64,000 nucleotides of DNA from Bactericera cockerelli (lineage: Eukaryota > Arthropoda > Insecta > Hemiptera > Triozidae): assembly GCA_024516035.1 (NCBI GenBank), contig CM044959.1:36979876-37043875 (forward strand), given 5' to 3'. A program made the translations under genes and the position numbers. The notes below the pieces were generated by a model. The model was given only the letters and a program-made list of their open reading frames with translations, ran no database searches and was not told the origin of the DNA. Below, one piece after another: positions 22,701-33,671 of the stretch (position 1 is the first letter of the stretch; every line of letters starts with the position of its first letter).

Positions 22701-24961
22701 AAACTATCGGGAAGTATATCTCCGACACTGCGCGGCCTATGATGGACGAGGGACATAAGAAATCCGAGATGTCTAGGAGCAGATTTGTTATCAGAGTAGG
22801 ATGCATGTAGTTGGGCAACCCAATTCGCAAAGCAACGGACGCTGTTCGGGAATTCCAGTGATGGGGGTGGACCAATCATTGTGATACATTGCGCTCAACT
22901 TTCGCTCTGATGCTAATATTCTACTTGGTGGAATAGTACCTTCAAAAATGAGTTTTAAAATTAGAAGCTATTAACCTATCTCGTTTGAATGGCGATCAAC
23001 GTTCCAAATGCTTCTTAATCCAAAAAATATCAATCGCCATTCAACGAGGAAATGCTGTGAGCATTATGGGCACTATCCCTGATGGCTTGCGTTTCGAAGA
23101 GCTGTTTTATATTTAAATAAATACAAAAGTTTCAATGTTTTAGTATGGTTATTTAAATGTACATTACAAATCATTTTGTACGTTTATTTGAACTCGTCAT
23201 ACTTAGGTAACAATGTCATTGGAAAAATCCATACTTGTGTGTATCTCAAGAGACGATAATTTGTTCATAAATATAGCCGGTGGACAGCTATCACGATTTC
23301 AACACACCACACAATCAAACATAATACCAGACATTAATGCCACTCGTCAAGGCATACATGGATCCTGCAGTCTTGTCTGGTATTGTGCCATTTCTGTATG
23401 TAAAAGGCAGTAAAGTTCTGGTATACCAGAGTATCTCTCTATAGGGAATCTAGATATTCACCACACAATCGTAACTCAGATTCCCGACTTTGCCGTTGTG
23501 ACCAAAAAAGGTTCTACCACGCTCATAACATGATCGACTCTGAAGAAGTCTGAGATACATTACCGTGCAGAGCGAAAAACAAAAGAACGGTAAATGTAGA
23601 GCTTTCATCATATTTTCAGATCACAAAGACTTCATGCTTATGCCATACTGTAGATATTTTAACCGTGATTTCTATAGATTGTATTCATAAAGTTAGTTTT
23701 TACAGTGTTTGCTATTTATAGTTGATATTTACTTAAGGATCCTTACTTGTGGAAATCAGATAAGTCTGTCGTGATAGAAAGGTAGCAACAAAGGAGTAGT
23801 GTTCAGACCTGGATATTGCCTTGTGACTAGGCGACATTGTGTAGCGAGGGCGTTTGGTTGGTTATGTAAACTGACATGCCAAATGGTCCCTGACGAACTT
23901 AGGTGAATGTAGGTCAAAAAGTGACCTCTCAAGTAGGAAGTGAAATATTTAAACGAAAATGTCTAAATTCAACCTACAGGACAATGGATAACTATGATAC
24001 AAATTAATTACTTCGAGTGTTAGGGAAGCCTTCGTCAATATTATCATTCCAACAACATGGGCTCATACACAAAAAACGTCCATGGTTGCCCAGAACAGAT
24101 GGAAACATTAGAACAACTTCTTCCAATTTTCATCATAGTGCATCAAGACTATCAAAAACTGTAATTGAATATTGAATACTTAGGATCATGTAAAACCACT
24201 CAACATTACCTCTGACGAAGAGCATGACTAGAGGAGACTCATAGTTTTGTATATCTTCTAACACACATACTGGCTTAGGAACAACTTTGAAGCCCATAAA
24301 GCTAGAAGGTGACTGACCTTGGCAATTACTTCGCCTCCATGGTTTGGAATTACGTCCGAATGCACTCGCCTGCGACCGGCAACTCCAATAAATCATAATT
24401 GCGCACAGTACTTCGTATGGTGATTATGTAAAAAGGAATACTTGAAGACTTGGAAGAAATAGTTGAAGACTAGGAAGAATATTGAAAGAAAACGGTACTC
24501 CGATAACAGACATAATCCTTGGACGGTTTCATGAATTTACCAAATCGATAAGTCCGAATTGTTGTCGGTAATTACGTATCCGTACGTGCACAGCTGACCG
24601 TACAGATGTTTTTGAGTTACATACCAGTTCTTGAGGAGCAAGTAACATAGATACATAATTTGAACCTGTACTTGTGGTTCATCATGTAGGAATCTAGGAC
24701 CTCCATACTTGACGGAATGTTGTTCGAACCTATTTATTGTACCACCATGCAGTAAGTTGGATGTCCTTTTTGTGTTAAACTTACTATGCATTTATGAATA
24801 TTCAAAACAATCCCTATTTAAAACAATTTAAACTTGAAATGATATTTAAAACAATTCTTTGCTTGATATGATTCTCGTAGGTATTTCACTAAACCTTTCA
24901 AGCATGTCTAAATTAATTCTTGCTGTATTATTTCATTAAAAGTACCAAACCAAGGATTTCT
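19738..24961. other. Non-coding AT-rich DNA, no gene seen
   Basis: Only short chance frames occur (at most 87 codons, at 24133-24396 on -), without domains. A 10-bp inverted repeat ATACCAGACA/TGTCTGGTAT lies around 23322-23386. 24790-24900 resembles part of the MITE-like unit at 25364-25836. Confidence 0.5.
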
Positions 24962-24962
24962 A

Positions 24963-25009
24963 TTTTTTTTTTTTTTTTTTTCTTCTTCTTCTTCTTCTTC
25001 TTCTTCTTC
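24963..25009. repeat. T19 run followed by (CTT)n
   Basis: Nineteen T then about nine CTT units. On the - strand this is (AAG)n plus poly-A, similar to the tail of the SINE at 19192, so it may be the remains of a retroposon tail. Confidence 0.8.
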
Positions 25010-25363
25010 TAATATTTAGCATGCAAACACAGCTCTATTTTATGTTCCTTAACTCTTTCAAACAAAGTAATTTCTTCACAAGATATTAAAAATCAAAGCT
25101 GTTAATGCTAAAATTTCTTCATAAGCCTTGAAAAATTCTTCATAGCCTATTAAATCACAGATATAATTGGTGTTATCTGGGAAAAGGATGTAACAATAGG
25201 AACTCATGTATCACATGAGTGTTTTCATCAATTACTCAATTTCCTTCGGTAACATAAGAGTATTATGTAAATTTAGAAATCACTTAAAATAGCCCAACAT
25301 AATGGCAAATAATATTCAATAGAAGTGCACGTGTAATAATGAAGTATACAATGAAGAATCAGG

Positions 25364-25836
25364 TATACAGGGTGATCCAAAAGTAGGTTACATGTGATTT
25401 TGATTCTCTTAATAGAAACCGAACAGTAGGTAATCAAACCTGTTCCTTCTACCCTGAATGTTTTCGAACTTTTGATATTCGTTAATTTCAGTTGAATATT
25501 TGCAATATTTTGCCCTTAAGGTATTTTAGCCTAGGTTGCAATTCAGAACATGTGCTATTTTTTAATAAAATCTCAAACGTGAGTTTAATATCTAAATCCT
25601 AACCTAATTTTGTAGAATAATCTGTCTCGGAAAATGTCTTTTTTCGTTGTGGCATCAAATTTGGCAGTTTCTCCTCTCATGAATATTTTTCAAATTTATC
25701 ACTGTTCAAAACAACCCCATTGCTTGATATAATTTTCGTAGAGATTCGATTGGTAAAAATCCCTTGTCTTGTCCAATATAAACGATTTACGCTGTTCGGG
25801 TTGACTCTTGCAAATATCTTCAATGACCCTGTATAA
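25364..25836. mobile_element. MITE-like unit with TATACAGGGT ends
   Basis: TATACAGGGT at 25364-25373 is matched in inverse orientation at 25827-25836, giving a unit of about 473 bp that would be bounded by TA. There is no coding capacity. A similar paired arrangement is seen at 61826-62259. Confidence 0.45.
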
Positions 25837-26091
25837 CTATCCTAACATCCAGTCTGAAAATTAAGATGTTTGCATGGATATCGATTACATCTTCTCGCAC
25901 CACCATTAATCATTTTACACTCTCGATGATTATTTACATTTGTGAAAGTGTTCATAATTATTGGCGTACGGCTGGAGTGGAGATTAGCATGTTCAAGACA
26001 GACCAAATATTATCTTTTTTTTTTTTTTTTTCTTCTAATTAGGCGCTTTAACTCTGTGTTGCAACAGGTCGTTCGCGCCGACTACCCCTTT

Positions 26092-29000
26092 TTAAATCAT
26101 GTCATAAATACCTATTTTAATAAGATAAAGCAATAGATAGTCAACGCACTCCACAGAGTCAGAGAGCGCAGGAGGAATAGGGAACGAATCACGGATTTGT
26201 GAATGTAAAGGACAGATCAGAATGTGTCGGACAGTAAGATACTCTCCGCAATCACATAAAGGCTGAGGTGTTCTCTTGAATAAAAAACTATGAGTTAGCC
26301 TTGTATGGCCGATTCTCATGCGTGTTAAAATAACTTCTTCAGTGCGGGTATTTCTGCTACTGGAACTCCATTCATTGACACTGGGTTTGATCAGTTTCAA
26401 TTTATTAGTATTTGAAACCATGTCCCAAGAAGATTGCCATTTGGCTTTTACGATTTTACTTATAACGGGTTTAAAGTCAAGATCAGAACATAACCTTATA
26501 GGTGGTAAATTGGTATTGGGGTGCTTAGCAGCATGATCAACAGTGTCGTTACCAACGATTCCCGAGTGAGATGGGCACCATAAGAAGGTAATTGACTTAC
26601 CACAACTAACCAGATCAGTCCAAGTTTTATATATATTAGATATTATGGGATTGTCAAAATCAACATTGCTAATAGCATTGAGAGAACTTCTGGAGTCAGA
26701 AACTATTAAAAATTTGTGTGAGGGTAAAAATTTCAAATTTTTCAAACATAATAATATGGCAATAAGTTCGGTACTATAAACAGAGTTGACACTATTTAGC
26801 ACAAATGAAGAGACGTACTTATTAATGATGTACGCACAACTAGTGGAATCAACAGATTTTGATCCATCAGTATAGCATATGATAGAATCAGCATACTTGG
26901 AATTAATAGTTTGAGAAAAGTGTTGTTGAAAAACAACATCGGGAACATTGACTTTTTTTCCCAAGTTCATGCAATTATCAATTTGAGGAAGATTGACTGA
27001 CCACGGAGGAAGATGTTTAACATATGGTGCAAAATCACTTGAATTTATGAAATTCATGAAAGCAGTGATTTCTTTAAATCTAATACATAGAGGTTTGGGC
27101 TTGTTCCCAGGATACTTTTCAATGTCTATATTGGATTGAAAAAGGACTTTTTGTACAGGATTGGAAGGGCAACAGCCAACCTTCGATACATAATTCATTG
27201 TAAGCTTAAGTCTTCTCAAACTTAGGGGAAGGACGCCTGATTCAACATGAATGCTTGGTATGGGGCTCGACCTTAAGGCACCAGTAGCTACTCTGATTCC
27301 TGAATTTTGAATAGTATTCAACTTGTTTAAAACATGGTCTTTGGCAGCACCATATACAATACACCCATAGTCAAAAATTGGAAGGACATAAGATTTATAG
27401 AATTTGAGAAGAACAGAACGACGAACACCATATTTTTTGTTCGAGACTAATTTAAGAGCGTTCAGAGCTTTGATTGCTTTGTCTTTTGTATAGTTTACAT
27501 GAGTAGACCAGGACATTTTACTATCCCAAAAGAGACCGAGAAATTTGGTTTTGTCCACAAATTTCAAAGGAATACCATCATAAAAAATAGGAAGAATACA
27601 TAGGTTTCTGGACCTTGAAAAATTAATACACACAGACTTAGAAGGGTCCGACGAAAAAGTAAGTCCGTTAGCCTGAGACCATTTCAAAACATCGTTCAAC
27701 GTAGTTTGAAATCTACGTATAAGGGTGTTAATATCTTTACCTCGGATGGTGAGGAGAAGATCGTCTATAAACAAAAGACGCCGAACAGGTAACTTTATTA
27801 CATCCAGTAAATCGTTCATGAAGACAATAAACAGTAAAGGACTCAGAGACGAACCCTGAACTATACCATTTTCAAGAGAAAAAGTGTTGGAAAGAACACC
27901 ATTAACCTTTACTCTTATTTTCCGATCTTTTAGAAAGTTATAAATAAACCGTAACATGAATCCATCAATTCCAAAGCTTTGCAACTTTGTCAGTATTTTG
28001 AAACGCCACGTCATATCAAAGGCTTTTTGGACATCAAGAAATGCAGCCAAAGTATTTTCTTTATTGGCAAAGCCGTGGGCAATTTCATTTTCAAGATAAA
28101 CTAAGTTATCAACGGTGGACCGTTTTAAACGACCACCGCTTTGATAAGGGTTTAGCAAAGACTTATTTTCAAGGGTCCAAAACAATCTTTTGTTCACCAT
28201 TTTTTCAAACACTTTACTGGTGCAATTCAAGAGCGAAATTGGACGGTAATTGCCTGACACTAGGCGGTCTTTTCCAGGTTTAAGAAGTGGCACAATAATC
28301 GCCTCATTCCACGATGAAGGAAATACACCCGAAGACCAAATCAAGTTATAAAAATCGAGGAGTTTCATCAGAGCAACGAAAGGAAGATTCTTAAGAAGAA
28401 TGAAAGAAATGCCGTCAGGACCGGCAGCCTTGGAAGTACAAGACTTCAGAACGAAAGTTAGCTCATGATAAGAAAAAGGACAATTGTATTCATTAAGTTT
28501 TGAAAAATCAAAAGTGATAGGACTACTTTCACAGGAAGATTTGTGAGAAAGAAAATCAGGAGAGTAATTCATATTTGAAGAAACACTAGAAAAGTGTGAA
28601 CCCAGAATATTAGCTATTGAAGGCGAATCAAATGAGAGGTCTGAAGAATTCAACGGATCCTGTAAAGCAGAGATATGTCTTGGAGTATATTTACCCCTCA
28701 ACTTACCCATTCTATGAAACATTTCAGCAGGCCTGACAGAGTGATCGATAGATCCTACAAAATCAGACCAACCTTTTTGTTTCTTCGATTTGATAAGTCT
28801 TCTGGAAATGGCGCGTGCACGCATAAAGGCTATTTTGTTATCTAGGGTGGGATGACGTCTAAGAGTTCTAAGACATTTCCGCCTCTTTTGAATGGCGACT
28901 TTAATTTCGTCGTCCCACCAAGGAACCGGCAGACGATTTGGTGGAATCATTTTTTCAGGTATAGCAACATCTGCAGCATTCAAGATATTGTAATTGATCA

Positions 29001-29811
29001 TAGAGAGGACAGCATCAATATCTTCATTATTATTAGTAATAAAATCAAAATCTATTTTCTCTTTGAACAAGTCCCAATTTGCCTGATCATAATTCCAAAT
29101 TTTTTGAGAGGGGTTTGAAATTTGAGATGAAGTAGAAGGACTAAGATTGGAATAAGACAATAATATTGGGAAGTGGCCCGAAAAGTACAAATCTTTCACA
29201 ATATTCCATGATATATCAGGGTATATTGAAGTGGAACAGAAAGCAAGGTCAATGGAAGAGTGAGACAGGTGTGTGAGACTGTAGTAAGTAGCGTCCCCTG
29301 AATTCAGTAGGTGCACGGTACTGTGATTCAAAATAAATTTCTCTATCTCCTTACCTTTAACATCCAGTCTACAATCACCCCATAAAGGATTGTGGGCGTT
29401 AAAATCGCCTAAAAAAATAAAAGGAGATGGCAACTGGTTCTTTAAATTGGTTAGATCAGATTCATCGTAATGAGACTGAGGAGGAAGATAAACATTACAG
29501 ATACATATTTGTGTAGAAATATTGGGGATTTTCACTAGAACAGCAACACATTGAATGTTGGTTGTTAGATTAATTTGTTTAGAATAACAAGTGTTATGAA
29601 CAAAAATACAGACTCCACCACTAGCATTATTACCATGGACATAATCATGTCTATAGAGATCAAAATTTTTCAATTTTGGGTTTTGAGAACTCGTAAGACG
29701 AGACTCTTGTAGACATATAATATAAGGGGATACGTTACGTACAAGGCATTGAAGTTGATCAAGATGATTTACAAGTCCATTAATATTCCATTGTAATAAA
29801 ATATTATTCAT
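26092..29811 (-). CDS. LINE ORF2: endonuclease, reverse transcriptase, RNase H
   Basis: An uninterrupted frame of 1239 codons. The N-terminal APE-type endonuclease is marked by LLQWNINGL, CLQESRL (Glu), FLGDFNAHNPLWG and SSIDLAFC. RT blocks are AAGPDGISF, NYRPISLL, FLDVQKAFD (first Asp), GIVQGSSLSPLLF, LLFIDDLLL (catalytic DD) and KFLGLFWD. RNase H has YTDGSKS, STELIAI, VSDSRSS and CPSHSGIVGNDTVDHAAK with its Asp/Glu residues. A C-terminal CDCGEYLTVRHILICPLH is the Cys/His finger common in this group. It nicks target DNA and copies the element RNA in place. With no lesion visible, this copy may be functional. Confidence 0.93.
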   Translation of the reverse strand: MNNILLQWNINGLVNHLDQLQCLVRNVSPYIICLQESRLTSSQNPKLKNFDLYRHDYVHGNNASGGVCIFVHNTCYSKQINLTTNIQCVAVLVKIPNISTQICICNVYLPPQSHYDESDLTNLKNQLPSPFIFLGDFNAHNPLWGDCRLDVKGKEIEKFILNHSTVHLLNSGDATYYSLTHLSHSSIDLAFCSTSIYPDISWNIVKDLYFSGHFPILLSYSNLSPSTSSQISNPSQKIWNYDQANWDLFKEKIDFDFITNNNEDIDAVLSMINYNILNAADVAIPEKMIPPNRLPVPWWDDEIKVAIQKRRKCLRTLRRHPTLDNKIAFMRARAISRRLIKSKKQKGWSDFVGSIDHSVRPAEMFHRMGKLRGKYTPRHISALQDPLNSSDLSFDSPSIANILGSHFSSVSSNMNYSPDFLSHKSSCESSPITFDFSKLNEYNCPFSYHELTFVLKSCTSKAAGPDGISFILLKNLPFVALMKLLDFYNLIWSSGVFPSSWNEAIIVPLLKPGKDRLVSGNYRPISLLNCTSKVFEKMVNKRLFWTLENKSLLNPYQSGGRLKRSTVDNLVYLENEIAHGFANKENTLAAFLDVQKAFDMTWRFKILTKLQSFGIDGFMLRFIYNFLKDRKIRVKVNGVLSNTFSLENGIVQGSSLSPLLFIVFMNDLLDVIKLPVRRLLFIDDLLLTIRGKDINTLIRRFQTTLNDVLKWSQANGLTFSSDPSKSVCINFSRSRNLCILPIFYDGIPLKFVDKTKFLGLFWDSKMSWSTHVNYTKDKAIKALNALKLVSNKKYGVRRSVLLKFYKSYVLPIFDYGCIVYGAAKDHVLNKLNTIQNSGIRVATGALRSSPIPSIHVESGVLPLSLRRLKLTMNYVSKVGCCPSNPVQKVLFQSNIDIEKYPGNKPKPLCIRFKEITAFMNFINSSDFAPYVKHLPPWSVNLPQIDNCMNLGKKVNVPDVVFQQHFSQTINSKYADSIICYTDGSKSVDSTSCAYIINKYVSSFVLNSVNSVYSTELIAILLCLKNLKFLPSHKFLIVSDSRSSLNAISNVDFDNPIISNIYKTWTDLVSCGKSITFLWCPSHSGIVGNDTVDHAAKHPNTNLPPIRLCSDLDFKPVISKIVKAKWQSSWDMVSNTNKLKLIKPSVNEWSSSSRNTRTEEVILTRMRIGHTRLTHSFLFKRTPQPLCDCGEYLTVRHILICPLHSQIRDSFPIPPALSDSVECVDYLLLYLIKIGIYDMI

Positions 29812-30520
29812 ACTTTACTGAACTTTACTGAACGGAAACATTAAATTAAAGAATTTATGAAAAAAAAAAAAAAAAAACTACTCATAACTTTATACAGCTC
29901 ATATTATATGAAAATGATAAATATATTGACACCATCAACCAACATTAGTGCAGTAAGGTCAAGAGAAAAAAAAAAAAAAAAAAAAAAAAAAATTGTCATA
30001 GGTTTCATAGTTTTATTCATGATGAGAGGTAAACTCGACAACCTCAGGGGCAGGCAGAGTCAAGGATCGGGTCTAGGTCTCCATCACATAACAACAGTAT
30101 TTTATAGTAATTGCACTCTATGGTCTTTGACCAAAGGGTGAGAGGTAGTCCATAAGGATTAAGGATCTACTTTTTAGAGTCAAACGGCGACCATGCCTGA
30201 CAGTATAAACAGAGGTTCTCGTCATCCTCTGGGGGCAGTAGTATACATGAAGTCTGTGTAGCATGGAGACCATCACCACCAAGACACAAAATAATCTTCT
30301 CTTATACTTTTGTATAGAATATAGATATAATAGAATTAAATACATTATGATACTAGTGACAACTTGAATTGAATTGAGAACAGGTTTGGATAAGACATGC
30401 AGAATGAGGGTTGATATGTGGAAAAAATGAGGCATATAAGGGGAAGGAGCTAGTTATAAGGTTGTGAGGAAGGAGAGGATGAGATAAGATTAGGAAACAA
30501 GTTCATGTAAAGGATAGGGG

Positions 30521-30554
<34 letters not shown>

Positions 30555-30572
30555 GGATGAATAATATTTTAT
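29812..30572 (-). other. LINE inter-ORF region with three long A runs (+ strand)
   Basis: 761 bp between ORF1 and ORF2 without a convincing gene; a 105-codon - strand frame at 30118-30435 has no known motif. A runs on + lie at 29860-29877 (18), 29966-29992 (27) and 30521-30552 (32), so the element RNA would carry poly-U tracts. An insertion of a + strand retroposon into the LINE is possible but no target duplication was found. Confidence 0.6.
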
Positions 30573-31153
30573 TTAGGTTTGAGATGGAGGAATTACAGGT
30601 GTATCTGCAAGGTCATCTAATGACGCTGAGGAAATACTTTTTGACAGATTTTTAAATCTGTTCCTGATTTTGGAATTGTTAATGAGGGCATCACTGGAAG
30701 AAATTTTATTTAACAAGGAACATACATCAGAAGGAGTCATATTGTATTGAGATCTGATAATTGCAATCTTCCTCTTCAGTACCTGATTTTTCATATCTTC
30801 GATAAGATTGAGAAAAACCCCGGGGTCTACGGACGGATCAATCCTTTTAATAATAGGGATGAGGGATTGTAGATCATTACTCTGTTCAACACACATTTTC
30901 TTATCACTTTGGGAATTTTCAGGGGATGTGCTACTTACACGCTTCTTACTTTTTAATGCTCCACTAGAGGGGCTAACTTCGGGTGAAATCAACATTTCTT
31001 CATCCGACTCGGAATCAAGGTCTTTAGGTACTTCAGAATCAATAATATTCTGCACCTCCGTGGGTACAACAACAGCGGCTGATTCAGTTATTGAATCAAC
31101 TTTAGCTATGACATTACCTTCAACAGGCAGCACAGGATCAGTATTTATCACAG
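30573..31153 (-). CDS. LINE ORF1, second part in the -1 frame
   Basis: About 192 codons directly following ORF1 part one in the -1 frame, with no ATG at the join (the first codon there is GTG). It has an acidic stretch (LDSESDEEMLISPEVSP), a basic Lys/Arg patch with KSKKRVSSTSP, and a helical segment after it (FLNLIEDMKNQVLKRK). It keeps amino-acid-like composition to its end. It is either the C-terminal half of ORF1 separated by a one-base indel, or a frameshift product made at the heptamer 31154-31160. Confidence 0.7.
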
Positions 31154-32026
31154 GCCCGGGGAGGGCTGGAAATGAGGCAACAGGGAGAGGGGAGAAGCGG
31201 TGACATCAGTTCGACTAGCGAAAGACGGAAGAAAAACACCAGTCATAGAATGATCCTGGGACTGGGAAGGAGGCATTCCAGACTGAGAAATGAAAGGATT
31301 GGAACTTTCAGTACCAGCAATAAGTCTGTCCTGAGCAGGAGTAGCGGAATTTTGACAATTCTTCATGAGATGTCCTTCGCCGTGACATCTATAACACTTT
31401 ACTTTGTCAATAACAATAAATATTTTATAAATTACATTATCATGGCACAGAGTAATGAAAGGAGGCAAGTCTTCTACATTGTCAACCATCACAGTTCTAC
31501 GAAAACCAATGAGGTGACAGAAACGACCATTACGTGAACCGAGATTCACGAACTTAATATCTGAAACAACCTTTGTGTACTTAGACAGTTCATTGATAAG
31601 TAATGACTCAGAAATACTAGGTTCAACATTACAGAGGAACAATTTGTGACCATTGTCTACTAACTTACGTACAGTAAGAAGCTTATTGTCAATTACTAGT
31701 TGGGGATGATGCTCATATAATTTCAAGACCTCGGCCTCGTTGATTAAATAAAACTTAACCAAGTCATTGTTCTTGCCAGCAAAGACCATTTTATCGTCAC
31801 CGACTACATCTCCCACCGCACACAAGTACTTATCCAGGGGGATAGAACTGTCGAACGGTAGCGAAAATCCGCACTCCTTAGAAAGGTACAAAGAGTCTAT
31901 CTTGGGAGAACTTGGTTGAAAACCATTCTTGTTATAGCCTTGCCTAGGCATGTAAGAAACACGGTAGGAGGAAGGAAGATTTCTCTTTAAAATATTGGAA
32001 TAATTATTATTATTACTATGCATCAT
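31148..32026 (-). CDS. LINE ORF1, first part (zinc-knuckle nucleic-acid-binding protein)
   Basis: 292 codons from an ATG at 32024-32026. Residues around 125-175 (LFLCNVEPSISESLLINELSKYT) resemble an RNA-recognition fold. A CCHC knuckle CYRCHGEGHLMKNC (C-X2-C-X4-H-X4-C) lies near residue 220. ORF1 proteins of this group coat the element RNA and act as chaperones. The frame ends in TGA at 31148-31150, but a coding-like frame continues in the -1 register (next entry), so the full ORF1 product is probably longer, near 480 residues. Confidence 0.85.
   Translation of the reverse strand: MMHSNNNNYSNILKRNLPSSYRVSYMPRQGYNKNGFQPSSPKIDSLYLSKECGFSLPFDSSIPLDKYLCAVGDVVGDDKMVFAGKNNDLVKFYLINEAEVLKLYEHHPQLVIDNKLLTVRKLVDNGHKLFLCNVEPSISESLLINELSKYTKVVSDIKFVNLGSRNGRFCHLIGFRRTVMVDNVEDLPPFITLCHDNVIYKIFIVIDKVKCYRCHGEGHLMKNCQNSATPAQDRLIAGTESSNPFISQSGMPPSQSQDHSMTGVFLPSFASRTDVTASPLSLLPHFQPSPGL
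31154..31160 (-). promoter_or_regulatory. Possible -1 slippery heptamer C CCG GGC in LINE ORF1
   Basis: In the frame of ORF1 part one the codons TCC CCG GGC give C-CCG-GGC, which fits the X XXY YYZ rule. It sits one codon before the stop, and slipping back one base enters the second frame. GC-rich slippery sites are not typical in eukaryotes, so a simple indel is an equal alternative. Confidence 0.35.
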
Positions 32027-32364
32027 TATATTTTTAATAAAAAGACGAAAGTAAATACGTAAGGAATCTGTAAGGTAAAGGTAAAGGTAATTATTTGACA
32101 GAAGTAAAACACTTCGTTAAGGAAAACACTAATCGGAAGTAAAACACTCCGGTAAGAGAAGCACTGGTGCTAGAAAAACACCTAGAAGATAATGAGTCCA
32201 GCTAATTGAAAGCTGGAATATAAGATATCAGCTGGAGTAAACATTTTATTAGTAAAGGAAACAAGAGTAATGTGAAATAATATCGTAAAGGCCAGTGATT
32301 ATGTAAATTTCGAAATGAATCGAATGCTAGTTTACCACTCTAGCAGAAGGAAAAACAATATTAT

Positions 32365-32378
32365 GTTGCCATGGCAAC
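32365..32378. promoter_or_regulatory. Perfect palindrome matching the RFX X-box
   Basis: GTTGCCATGGCAAC is a perfect 14-bp palindrome and matches the RFX-factor consensus GTNRCC-(0-3N)-RGYAAC (established motif). It lies directly outside the proposed 5' end of the LINE. An 84-codon + strand frame (32371-32625) starts at the ATG inside it and crosses the inverted-repeat border at 32515; that frame has no known domain. Confidence 0.4.
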
Positions 32379-32771
32379 CAAAAATTTTCGAAAAAGAAAG
32401 TTCGATATGATCGACTTTAAAATGGTAAAGGAACAGGTAAATACATCACATATTGACACCGAATTTTACAAAAAGAACAAAAAACGTTATTCCAAGCACT
32501 ATGCAAAAAATCACAATCAAGCTCGCCGGGAGGCGAGCGCTCGTCAAGTAGCGCCAGCCACCCGGCCTATATTAACACGAAACAGAGTTTATATGTATTT
32601 TGTTTTATTGTTTTCGCCCACTTAACGCTAACTTTTATCAATTTTTATTTCAAATTCGTAATGAGACGCGAAAATAGATTGTGTTTCACGAAAGCGCGAG
32701 GTTCCTACGTACAGTTAAAGTCGTTTACTGGCCACGCCGAAAATCTTGAATTTCATGAAATTATTCATACG

Positions 32772-32802
<31 letters not shown>

Positions 32803-33671
32803 CAGACCAATTTTCTGTCAAGGGTACAGCAACGTGTGCTTATCGTGGAAAGACGTGAGATACGTTTTTGAAAAGGGAATTTTCATCTCTGCATACCTTT
32901 TATAGTTTCAAGTATTTATTTTTTATAGGATAGGAGATATGGCCTTCTAAAATAAAACGGGAAAGTTGCACAGAGCCGCCCCTGGTTATCTTGGAGCTGC
33001 GATTGTGGTATTTTTCGAAAGGCCTTATCATAGGAAAAAATATAAAAATATAACTAAAGTATTACACTGGACCAAACTTGAGTTATACCCTTTGAAAGGA
33101 ATACTTATTATGGAGCCCAGAGCCGTCTATTATTATCCTAGAGTTGTATTTCTGGTGTTTTTAGAAAGGTCTAGTCAAAGGGAATGAGATCACTTAATTT
33201 CAGATGGTTGAAACAAGTAGAAAAGTATTTAAAGCCATCTAAAGGATTATCTAAAATGAACCCTGGAGCCACGCCTATTTATCCCAAGTTGATGACTGAA
33301 GGTTCTTTCTAAATGTCTAATTATGTAGAAATATACTACGATGTAAATAAAATGTTAGAAAAATCAGCGACAGTGTGAGACATAAAAATTAAAAACTGAA
33401 ATAAGATTTATGAGAGTATCAAAAAATCTTCGCCTCACATAGAACTTAAAATATGGGTGGGATCCAGTCATCTTTGCTTCACCCAAGCTGCCAGCAGACT
33501 GAGTTATCAGTTAGGGAATAATAACGTTTTATAACTTCATTCAGAGATTTCTACATCAAGAGGTAAACTAGGTCTAATTATGAGAAGTGTATAAAATATT
33601 GGCCAGTAAGAGGTAAAATATTGATTAATATAGATCAAAACAATGATAAATTATAATAAAATATTATGTAT

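Larger units (their letters stand above)
26014..32356 (-). mobile_element. Full-length non-LTR retrotransposon (LINE), I-like
   Basis: About 6.3 kb on the - strand: a 5' leader of roughly 330 bp, ORF1 in two overlapping frames, a 0.76-kb inter-ORF region, ORF2 with endonuclease, reverse transcriptase and RNase H, about 60 bp of 3' UTR, then a 17-base A tail (T15 onward at 26015-26031 on +). The 8-bp repeat AATATTAT at 26006-26013 and 32357-32364 is a possible target duplication; it is short and one base (C) separates it from the tail, so the exact ends are uncertain. The RNase H after RT plus a C-terminal Cys/His region fits the I group better than Jockey. Confidence 0.85.

Noticed and set aside
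26092..29811. Jockey-clade assignment of the LINE
   Set aside because: An RNase H domain and a C-terminal Cys/His finger follow RT, which fits the I group better. A tree would be needed to settle the clade.
29857..30141. A + strand gene starting with a lysine run
   Set aside because: The lysines come from the A runs inside the LINE inter-ORF region.
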